Translations under genes and position numbers: made by a program | In this document: piece after piece, positions 1 to 6,088 of the stretch | How the letters are laid out: the number at the start of each line of letters is the position of its first letter | Numbering within the stretch: position 1 is the first letter of the stretch | NCBI GenBank assembly: GCA_017999195.1 | Contig: JAGOBP010000163.1 | Coordinates: 1-8,100 of the forward strand | DNA from: Thermoflexales bacterium | GTDB taxonomy: Bacteria; Chloroflexota; Anaerolineae; Fen-1058 | DNA length: 8,100 bases | Direction of reading: 5' to 3' | Notes under the pieces: generated by a model | What the model was told of the DNA's origin: nothing | The model's database searches: none | The model's input: only the letters and a program-made list of their open reading frames with translations

Positions 1-409
1 GATCAGGCGTGGTCACTGCCGTCGTGAAATAACCGCTGTTATGAATCGACACCGTGGGTCCGAAGAACTCCAGCAGCGGCACACGCGCCACACCGAAGGC
101 TAAAGCCAGTTGAATCACGGGCGCGGCCAACGTCAAAAACAACAGGAAAACGCGCTCTTTCCGACGAGACACAGCGTCGCCGTCAAAGACGCGCAACCAG
201 CCCGCACCCAGCGCCACGTACACGGCCAACGTCAGCAGCGGGACAATTGCCCGCGCCAGATCGATGTTGGCGCGCAGCGGCCACTGCCACTCGTCGTTGC
301 CGCGCAGCCACGGCAGCCAGTCGAACCACAACGCCGCGATTACGCCCAGCGACGGAAGCGCCAGCCACCCGTAATTTTTGATTACCGAATGCCGAGTGTT
401 AATTTTCAA
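1..409 (-). CDS. N-terminal part of a further GT-C-like membrane protein (partial, TTG start)
   Basis: An open frame of 136 codons runs off the left edge without a stop. From TTG at 409-407 it reads MKINTRHSVIKNYGWLALPS, then a hydrophobic segment (VIAALWFDWLPWL), then GNDEWQWPLRANIDLA, which puts an acidic D-E pair in the first outside loop as in GT-C enzymes. Two more hydrophobic stretches follow (IVPLLTLAVYVALGAGWL and VFLLFLTLAAPVIQLALAFG). The visible end, FFGPTVSIHNSGYFTTAV, looks like an extracytoplasmic loop. No ATG or GTG exists in this frame between the previous stop and the first helix, so TTG with AAAGAG seven bases upstream is the best start. A GTG inside the preceding gene (codon at 454-452) is possible but would give an overlap of about 34 bases. 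It is probably another glycosyltransferase of the same operon; the exact family is unresolved because most of the protein is missing. Confidence 0.78.
   Translation of the reverse strand, partial: MKINTRHSVIKNYGWLALPSLGVIAALWFDWLPWLRGNDEWQWPLRANIDLARAIVPLLTLAVYVALGAGWLRVFDGDAVSRRKERVFLLFLTLAAPVIQLALAFGVARVPLLEFFGPTVSIHNSGYFTTAVTTPD
384..397. repeat. Possible two-unit heptamer repeat near the start of the partial left-edge gene
   Basis: Plus strand ACCGAAT (384-390) is followed by GCCGAGT (391-397), two 7-base units differing at two positions, with consensus R-CCGA-R-T. The stretch is translated as TRHSV in the cytoplasmic N-terminus. Two units are weak evidence by themselves; it is listed because the heptamer array at 535-562 has the same period and sits only about 140 bases away. 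Confidence 0.25.
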
Positions 410-416
410 ACGTGCA

Positions 417-422
417 CTCTTT
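417..422 (-). promoter_or_regulatory. Ribosome-binding site for the TTG-started gene
   Basis: On the coding strand AAAGAG occupies 422-417, sharing two bases with the TAA stop of the 436-aa gene, and is followed by seven bases and then TTG (409-407). This supports the TTG as the start where no ATG is available. It is a weak Shine-Dalgarno match, so re-initiation by ribosomes finishing the previous gene is likely to contribute. Confidence 0.5.
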
Positions 423-1731
423 ACAAGCGAACGATCGGCGGCACAACACGCCACGCATCTTGCAGCCCCGCGAGCACGGTCAAGAACGACAAGAGCATGA
501 GCGCGGCTAACGCGACACGCCATAACAATGATCGATTACGTATCACGCACCACGCATCACGTAAGTACCACCACAGCAGCGGCACCAGCGGCACAAACCA
601 CCGCGCGCCCCACGCCTCGCCGCCATAATTGTCTGTCCGCGCGATCAAGTAGGTGGCAAACAACGCGCAACCGGTCAGCACGGCCAGCGTCAAGCCGCGC
701 CGCTGTTTATCGCGCAGCGCCAGCACCGCGCCCGCCAGGCCAAACACCAACACCGGCGTAAACGCAAACAAACCGCGTTCGCCGATCAACAAGTTATAGG
801 CATAATTCAGGCCAAATTCCAGCGAATAAAAGCCGTTGGTGCCGCCCACCGTGGGATTCAACACCGTGCCGAAAAAATCATACGCCTTTGGATCGAAGTA
901 CAACGGCACGATCGTCCCCGCCGCCCAATAGTTGATGGCCGCGCTCAGCGCAAACGGCACACTCGCACCAACGGCGAACGCGATCACCCGCCACCGCTGA
1001 GCGAGCAGCACCCACAACCCGATCGTGACCATAAACAAGGCGAGCGTCAGATCGATGTTGGCCGACAGGCTGATCAACAAACCCGACCAAAATAGACGCC
1101 GCCTGTTGGGCAAGATGGCACGCGAAGCGTGCCCTACCAACAGCCAAAAGCCTGCAAATAAAGCCAACGCCGCCGGAACATGCCCCGCAAACACGATCGA
1201 GTACGGCGCGATGGGGGACGCCAGCCCCAGCGTAATCGCCAACAGCGTTGCCAATGTGCCGCCCGCGCCGGCGTCCAACATCGCGCGCCAGACCAGCACC
1301 ACCAACAGCGCCGACGATCCGCCAATGAAGATCAATGTCAGCCAGTAAAACGCTGTAAACCGCGCACCGGTGGGCGTGAAGACCCGACAGGCCGCCGCGT
1401 CCTCATCAGGCACACAGATCGTCGGATCGAGCGTGAGGCCGAAGATATTGTACAGAATCCAGTACGCGCCCGCCGCCCCTACTGAAAGCAGCGGCGTCTT
1501 ATCGGAATAGAAATGATCATTGATGAAGACTTTGTCGCCGGTACGATTGAAGTCCGTATGATCGATGTTGAATGTCCCCTGCTCCACCAGCGCCTGCACC
1601 GTCGCCATGCGCGATTCTTCCTGCCAGGAATGCGTGTGAACTTTCGTCAACAACGCCCAGAGCAAAAGGAAACCCATAAAGAGCAGCAGGCCGATCGGAC
1701 GGCGGGATAAAACGCGATCGAGTTGGGTCAT
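421..1731 (-). CDS. Compact GT-C-like polytopic membrane protein, 436 aa, no C-terminal domain
   Basis: Membrane protein with roughly ten helices and a GT-C-like start. The first helix (about 12-29) leads into SWQEESRMATVQALVEQGTF (35-54) and DKVFINDHFYSDKTPLLSV (66-84). Similar proteins are usually annotated as GT39-like or hypothetical; E38-E39 may play the DE role, but this is less certain than in the neighbours. Further landmarks are GERGLFAFTPVLVFG (317-331) and NYGGEAWGARWFVPLVPLL (368-386). C106 and C115 in the loop near 100-118 could form a disulfide. It ends right after the last helix and lacks the beta-rich domain of the three preceding genes. Two repeat-derived stretches are translated in frame: VGHASRAILPNRRR (199-212) and RDAWCVIRNR (391-400), both in positively charged loops expected to be cytoplasmic. 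The ATG overlaps the upstream stop by 4 bases. Transferase activity is inferred, not shown. Confidence 0.88.
   Translation of the reverse strand: MTQLDRVLSRRPIGLLLFMGFLLLWALLTKVHTHSWQEESRMATVQALVEQGTFNIDHTDFNRTGDKVFINDHFYSDKTPLLSVGAAGAYWILYNIFGLTLDPTICVPDEDAAACRVFTPTGARFTAFYWLTLIFIGGSSALLVVLVWRAMLDAGAGGTLATLLAITLGLASPIAPYSIVFAGHVPAALALFAGFWLLVGHASRAILPNRRRLFWSGLLISLSANIDLTLALFMVTIGLWVLLAQRWRVIAFAVGASVPFALSAAINYWAAGTIVPLYFDPKAYDFFGTVLNPTVGGTNGFYSLEFGLNYAYNLLIGERGLFAFTPVLVFGLAGAVLALRDKQRRGLTLAVLTGCALFATYLIARTDNYGGEAWGARWFVPLVPLLWWYLRDAWCVIRNRSLLWRVALAALMLLSFLTVLAGLQDAWRVVPPIVRL
535..562. repeat. Heptanucleotide tandem repeat, four units, inside the 436-aa gene
   Basis: Plus-strand units are ATTACGT (535-541), ATCACGC (542-548), ACCACGC (549-555) and ATCACGT (556-562), consensus A-Y-Y-ACG-Y. 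The ends also form an inverted repeat, TTACGT (536-541) with ACGTAA (559-564). The period of 7 is not a codon period, so protein sequence does not explain it; it is translated on the minus strand as part of RDAWCVIRNR. It resembles in kind the short tandemly repeated heptamers known from cyanobacteria and similar arrays I recall between genes in Chloroflexota. Confidence 0.6.
1104..1142. repeat. 39-base imperfect palindrome read in frame inside the 436-aa gene
   Basis: Inner arms GGCACGC (1117-1123) and GCGTGCC (1127-1133) pair perfectly around a 3-base loop. Outer arms TGTTGG (1104-1109) and CCAACA (1137-1142) also pair perfectly, separated from the inner stem by 7 bases on one side and 3 on the other. 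The whole is 39 bases, a multiple of three, and lies within the stretch encoding VGHASRAILPNRR on the minus strand. It looks like a small REP-like or palindromic interspersed element. No second copy lies in this window. Confidence 0.6.
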
Positions 1732-3764
1732 GGTCGCACCTGCACGTGATCGAGAAAGCTCCGATCGGCCACGCGCTGCTCGCCCGTGAAAATCGGCCAG
1801 CGTTCGCCGCTGTCTTTACGGTACAACCCGATACCAATCCGGTACTCGCCGGCGGGCGTATCGGACGGCACGGTTACAAAATCATGCGACTGCACAAACA
1901 CATCGCCGGGACGCAGGCTGGTTGCGTCCACGTCCAGTTGATCTTGCTGCGCCAGCACTTCGGCGGGGGTGCGATAGAGATGCGTAAACGCGATCAGATC
2001 AGCAGGCAGCGCCCCTTTCACGCGCCAGTAGGTCAGCACACGCACGCTCTCACCGGGCTTCACGGCCTGCGGCAGTTGATAGCCGATCAATTCGACAGCG
2101 TGATTGAAATCGATCGGGAATTGGGCCGCTGACGCCGCGCTGGCTTCGGGCGGCCATGTCACCGGCAGCCGCGCCCATCGGGCTTGCTGGTCACGCAGCG
2201 CTGAACGCGCATCGACGCTTAACGCGCCGCCCACGCCGGGGATCGGTTGCGCGCCGAGCAACCACGGATCGTCAAAGCCCTGCCCCAGAAAATTCGACAG
2301 GGGATTCAGATCGGAATGCGCGAAGATAAATTGCCCCCCGGCGGGAATCACCAAACTGTAGCGACAATCATACCAGCGAGTGTCTGTGACGCCCGGCAGA
2401 AAGTAGGCGGCCGCCTCATGCGGAATCGATTGGTGATACTGCGGATCGCCGGGGAAAACAATCCAGAGCGTGCATTGAGCCAACGGTCGCACTTGCGGCT
2501 GCGCTTGCACATAACGCGCCAAATCGCGCTGTTCGGCGTGATAACCCGAGCGCGCCTCGCCCAGTGACGGCCACACGCTAAACAGATCGTAGCCGGTCCG
2601 CGCCACGCTCACGAGGCCCCAGCCACATGCGGCGATCACCAGCACCGGGCCAAGTTTCGGCGTCAGGCGGCGCAGCCAATTTCCCAACGCCACCGCGCCC
2701 ACACCCAACAGCGCAAAGGTCGCCGCCTGCGCCGTCACGATTCGCGGAAAGGGATAAGTGGCGTCAAACAAAATGCCGGGCACCAAGGGAATGGCCCAGC
2801 TGATCAGAACCAGCGGATAGAGCGGCTGTCGCCAGCGCCGCAGCGCGACCAGCAGGCCCACCGCAAACACGATCGCCGCCACCGGATCAAAGATCGGGCG
2901 AAATGGCACATTGAATTCCCACGCATCATCACCGGCCCAGAAAAACAAGCCCCAATAACGCGCCAGCGTCGCCGGCAAGCGCTGTGCGAAAACGGTCAGG
3001 CCGTCGGGCTGAAACAGATCGATCGACCAGCCTTCGAGCGCGGGCTGTGTAGCCACATAGATCAACAGCGGCGCGGCGACCAGCTCCGCCACAACGATCA
3101 ACAGTAGCAGGCCCCGCCAGGTCCGCTTGAAAATGGGCCGCTGAAAGAGCAGCAAATACAGGGCAAACAGTACGAACACGCCAAACAAGCCGCGCGGAAT
3201 GGTGTGGACATACTGCGCCAAACCCAGTCCTACACCGCCCACCACGCACCACTTCAGTTGCGTCGCGCCCTGTTGACGCACCGCCCTTTCAATGCCGCGC
3301 CAGCCGCCATATAGCGCCAGACCATACCAGGGCACTTCCCAAATTTCGCGTAAGGTCGCGCGGCTCAAGAGGATGGGCCACCAGGTCACGGCAGCCGCGC
3401 CCAGCGCCAACAAACCGATCGAGCGGCCAAACCAGCGCGCCGCCAGCACGTAGATCACGACCAGCGCCAGCAAGCCGCCGAAAATTGCGGGGAATCGCCA
3501 CCCGATCGGATTTTCGCCCAAGACCAAGCGGGACAGCGCCAGCAAGTAGTGATACCCCGGCTCGACTCCGTAATTGTCGGCGTAAAACAACCGCCAATCG
3601 CCCTGCAAAATCTTGTCGGACACGCCCAATTGCGCCACTTCATCATGCGTCAGGCCGGGCGGAATATCGGCAATGGCGTACGTGCGCAAGGCAAACGCGA
3701 TCAACACGATCACGCTGGCCGTCAGCCAGATGCCGGGGCGAGGGGTTTCGGTGCGCGTGATCAT
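1728..3764 (-). CDS. GT39-like membrane glycosyltransferase with C-terminal beta-rich domain, 678 aa
   Basis: Predicted GT-C transferase acting on the outer face of the membrane with a lipid-linked sugar donor. The first helix (about 13-31) is followed by PGLTHDEVAQLG (36-47), where D41-E42 are the probable catalytic acids. YGVEPGYHYLL (65-75) occupies the usual position of the GREPL-like motif. SRATLREIWEVPW (134-146), FRPIFDPVAA (288-297) and YPFPRIVTAQAATFALLG (337-354) complete the core, which ends near residue 390. The following outside region has C431 and C467, which could pair. From 549 the shared domain is clearest of all the copies: IDFNHAVELIGYQL, KPGESVRVLTYWRV, FTHLY, GDVFVQSHDF and YRIGIGLYRKDSGERWP. 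N-terminally it resembles the 643-aa protein more than the 775-aa one, by landmarks. ATGA overlaps on both sides imply coupled translation. The sugar and acceptor cannot be named. Confidence 0.93.
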   Translation of the reverse strand: MITRTETPRPGIWLTASVIVLIAFALRTYAIADIPPGLTHDEVAQLGVSDKILQGDWRLFYADNYGVEPGYHYLLALSRLVLGENPIGWRFPAIFGGLLALVVIYVLAARWFGRSIGLLALGAAAVTWWPILLSRATLREIWEVPWYGLALYGGWRGIERAVRQQGATQLKWCVVGGVGLGLAQYVHTIPRGLFGVFVLFALYLLLFQRPIFKRTWRGLLLLIVVAELVAAPLLIYVATQPALEGWSIDLFQPDGLTVFAQRLPATLARYWGLFFWAGDDAWEFNVPFRPIFDPVAAIVFAVGLLVALRRWRQPLYPLVLISWAIPLVPGILFDATYPFPRIVTAQAATFALLGVGAVALGNWLRRLTPKLGPVLVIAACGWGLVSVARTGYDLFSVWPSLGEARSGYHAEQRDLARYVQAQPQVRPLAQCTLWIVFPGDPQYHQSIPHEAAAYFLPGVTDTRWYDCRYSLVIPAGGQFIFAHSDLNPLSNFLGQGFDDPWLLGAQPIPGVGGALSVDARSALRDQQARWARLPVTWPPEASAASAAQFPIDFNHAVELIGYQLPQAVKPGESVRVLTYWRVKGALPADLIAFTHLYRTPAEVLAQQDQLDVDATSLRPGDVFVQSHDFVTVPSDTPAGEYRIGIGLYRKDSGERWPIFTGEQRVADRSFLDHVQVRP

Positions 3765-6088
3765 CGCAGCGCCACCTGTATTTCGTCGACGCGCGCCCCG
3801 GCTGAATCGGCCGTCAATCGGCGCTGCATCGAACCGGGATCATACAAGCCCAAACGCAGCGTCGTCGCACCGGCCGGTTGCGCGATGATCAACCGCTGCA
3901 CCACAATGTCGCCCGTTTCCAAGGCGTTGAGATTGACGTTCAAGCCATCGCGTTGCGCGACAAATCGAGCCTGATCATCATACACATGTGCAAAGATCGA
4001 GAACTGCGCCAAGGGCGTATGCCGCACGCGCCAGTACGTTGTCAACTCGATCGGTTGATCCGGCTGAGCGGTTACTTCGCAACCGATGAGCGTCAGTCCG
4101 CCCTCAAAGTCGATCGGCAGATGCAGTGCCGATTGATCAGGGGCCAACAATGGCGTGTTATCCAGCCTGGCTGTCACATCCGTCAACACCACGCTGGCAT
4201 CTATCTGCCACAGCCGCAAATCGCCGCTGGCGTCATTGCCCAGCCGTGTGCCGTTCGTGGTGAGCACCTCACGCAGTTGAGGTGCGAGACCGAAGATCGG
4301 TTCGCCGCCGCGCACGACGTAGCGCGCCGATCCCTGCATATCGATCACGGCCGCATCTTCGCCCGCCCATTTGACGATCAACCGGCGACCGGCCTGCTGC
4401 CCCAACGTGGCCGCATCAAGATCACCGGCTTGCGGCCCCAGGCTAACGGTACGATCAATTTCGTGGCTTGGATAAGTCACGTGATAGATCAAGAACGAGC
4501 GGCCCACGCGCTCGACCGGTTGAAGGTTCTTGAACGGTGTATACAGCCCCCACCGGCTGTAGAGCAAACCTAGTTGCAGACTGCTGACACTGACGGCATA
4601 CCAGCCCGGTTTCAGAGCGTATGCCGTAAAGCCGTTAATCTCCGGGCCATAATCACGCAGCGAAAAACTGGGCAAGAGATTCACCTTGAGATCATACGCC
4701 TCAGGTCGCGCCGAACCATAGTAGACCACGTTCAAGTCGTCGAGTTGACGCGCGCGCTGCCAGTCGCGCAAGGCGATCAAGTCCTGCCCCCAATCGAGGT
4801 TGGAATCGACCAGCACTTCGTAATCACGCTCGCGATTGATCAATTGATTGAAGTAGGCCACATGATTGGGGTTGATCGACACCACGTCCACGATCAGCCA
4901 GAGACTGAGGACGGCCACCACGCCGGGCCGCCACGCCTGAATGCGTTTGCTCGGGATCAACACAGCGTTGACGCCCTGCCCCGCGATCATCAGCGCGAAC
5001 GGCAGCACGGGCAGCATCAGGCGATAGCCCAGATTCAGCCCGCCAAATATCGCGGCCAACACAAAGAGCAGCGGCGGAAACCAGGCCGCGACATCCTTGC
5101 GACTGCGGCGGCGCACCAGACTCACCACACCGATCACGAGCAAGATCAACGTAGGCAGCGGCGTCTTCACCAAAAACACAAACGGATAATAGCCTAAAAA
5201 TCCCGAGGCCGAAATCTGGCCCAGCATGAAGGCGGGTGTGCTCAATTCCACGCGCGTGCGCACGCCGCTCAACGATTGCCAGTATTGCGGCGCAGGGACG
5301 CTGAGGCCGCCGGGATCGATCGGGCCAAGCGAGAACGCAAACGTGCCCCAGATCACGATCAGCGCCATTACGCCGACGAGTAGCCCCATGATCAGTCGTC
5401 GCCCGAAAAATCGGCGTAAATCGGGATAGATCAAACTGACCCCAAGCGCGATCGGCACGAGCCAGACCGCCGAATATTTCGTGGCGAAGGCCGCGCCCGT
5501 CAACACCCCGGCCGCGATGACGTGCTTGAGTTGATTGCGTTTTAACGCCAGCGTCCATTGCCACATGGCGACGAACATGAAAAAGGTCACACCCAGATCC
5601 GTGCCCACGATGTGCCCGTGCGCCAGAATATTCGGATCGAAGGCGCACACCAACAAGGCCGCCAACGCCGCCCGCTCACCAAACAACAGACGCGTGAAGG
5701 CGAACAGCACGCACGCCAACAACAGCGCCAGCATCATCTCTGGCAGACGCGCCAACAGCACCATGCGCTGCGGATTGAGATTGACGCGCCACATGAATTG
5801 ATCGCTGAAACCGAAGATGTCGGGCTTAAGCCAACTGACGTCCTGCGCCGGAAACACGATGTCGTCTTTCAACAACAGCGGCAGCGCAATGAGCACATTG
5901 GTCAACGGCGGATTTTGCCCGCGGCTCAGGCGCGCATCGCCGCCGCGCAAATACGCGTAGCCATACGTGATGGTGTAGCCTTCGTCGAAGGCCGCCGATT
6001 GCGACGGCGATGCGGTCGCCAGCTGCGCCAGCATCAGCAGCAGCAACGCCACAACACTCAGATAATGCGAAAAAGTCAGCCGTTTCAC
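3761..6088 (-). CDS. GT39/PMT-like membrane glycosyltransferase with large extracytoplasmic part, 775 aa
   Basis: Predicted polyprenyl-phosphate-dependent GT-C glycosyltransferase, a different subfamily from its neighbours. After an N-terminal membrane segment (about 11-27) comes AFDEGYTITYGYAYLRGGD (33-51) with D35-E36 as the likely catalytic pair, then QNPPL (58-62), a version of the HPPL motif. FDPNILAHGHIVGTDLG (150-166) and VDSNLDWGQDLIALRDW (427-443) are signatures I associate with PMT_2 proteins. Membrane helices fill about 105-405; residues from about 405 to the end lie outside. The last 120 residues (656-775) are the shared beta-rich domain: IDFEGGLTLIG, TTYWRV, FAHVY, GDIVVQ and LRLGLYDPG. 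The start is GTG, chosen because GTGA (6088-6085) overlaps the upstream stop exactly as at the other junctions and because it supplies a complete first helix; an ATG start at codon 19 would cut it short. The stop overlaps the next ATG. Confidence 0.92.
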   Translation of the reverse strand: MKRLTFSHYLSVVALLLLMLAQLATASPSQSAAFDEGYTITYGYAYLRGGDARLSRGQNPPLTNVLIALPLLLKDDIVFPAQDVSWLKPDIFGFSDQFMWRVNLNPQRMVLLARLPEMMLALLLACVLFAFTRLLFGERAALAALLVCAFDPNILAHGHIVGTDLGVTFFMFVAMWQWTLALKRNQLKHVIAAGVLTGAAFATKYSAVWLVPIALGVSLIYPDLRRFFGRRLIMGLLVGVMALIVIWGTFAFSLGPIDPGGLSVPAPQYWQSLSGVRTRVELSTPAFMLGQISASGFLGYYPFVFLVKTPLPTLILLVIGVVSLVRRRSRKDVAAWFPPLLFVLAAIFGGLNLGYRLMLPVLPFALMIAGQGVNAVLIPSKRIQAWRPGVVAVLSLWLIVDVVSINPNHVAYFNQLINRERDYEVLVDSNLDWGQDLIALRDWQRARQLDDLNVVYYGSARPEAYDLKVNLLPSFSLRDYGPEINGFTAYALKPGWYAVSVSSLQLGLLYSRWGLYTPFKNLQPVERVGRSFLIYHVTYPSHEIDRTVSLGPQAGDLDAATLGQQAGRRLIVKWAGEDAAVIDMQGSARYVVRGGEPIFGLAPQLREVLTTNGTRLGNDASGDLRLWQIDASVVLTDVTARLDNTPLLAPDQSALHLPIDFEGGLTLIGCEVTAQPDQPIELTTYWRVRHTPLAQFSIFAHVYDDQARFVAQRDGLNVNLNALETGDIVVQRLIIAQPAGATTLRLGLYDPGSMQRRLTADSAGARVDEIQVALR
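6085..6088 (-). other. GTGA stop/start overlap
   Basis: The 643-aa gene ends in TGA (6087-6085) and the 775-aa gene starts with GTG (6088-6086), sharing bases in GTGA. The three other overlapping junctions in the run use ATGA (8016-8013, 3764-3761, 1731-1728). I see no strong Shine-Dalgarno just upstream, which fits termination-reinitiation coupling. The weaker GTG may lower the yield of this protein relative to its neighbours. Confidence 0.75.

Noticed and set aside
535..562. CRISPR-like array
   Set aside because: Units are 7 bases with no spacers, and no other repeat-spacer structure or cas gene is present.
110..628. Plus-strand open frame of 172 codons and a minus-strand frame at 183-368
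   Set aside because: The plus-strand frame is antisense to the left-edge gene and the end of the 436-aa gene. The minus-strand frame is in the wrong phase; the correct phase gives hydrophobic segments and a GNDEWQWPL motif.
1117..1133. Hairpin as a rho-independent terminator
   Set aside because: It lies in the middle of an intact coding sequence and no T-run follows it on either strand.
3878..5197. Two consecutive plus-strand open frames of 231 and 207 codons
   Set aside because: Both are antisense to the 775-aa gene, which has strong motifs and coherent membrane helices throughout. Their composition (His, Gln, Arg rich) is that of shadow frames.
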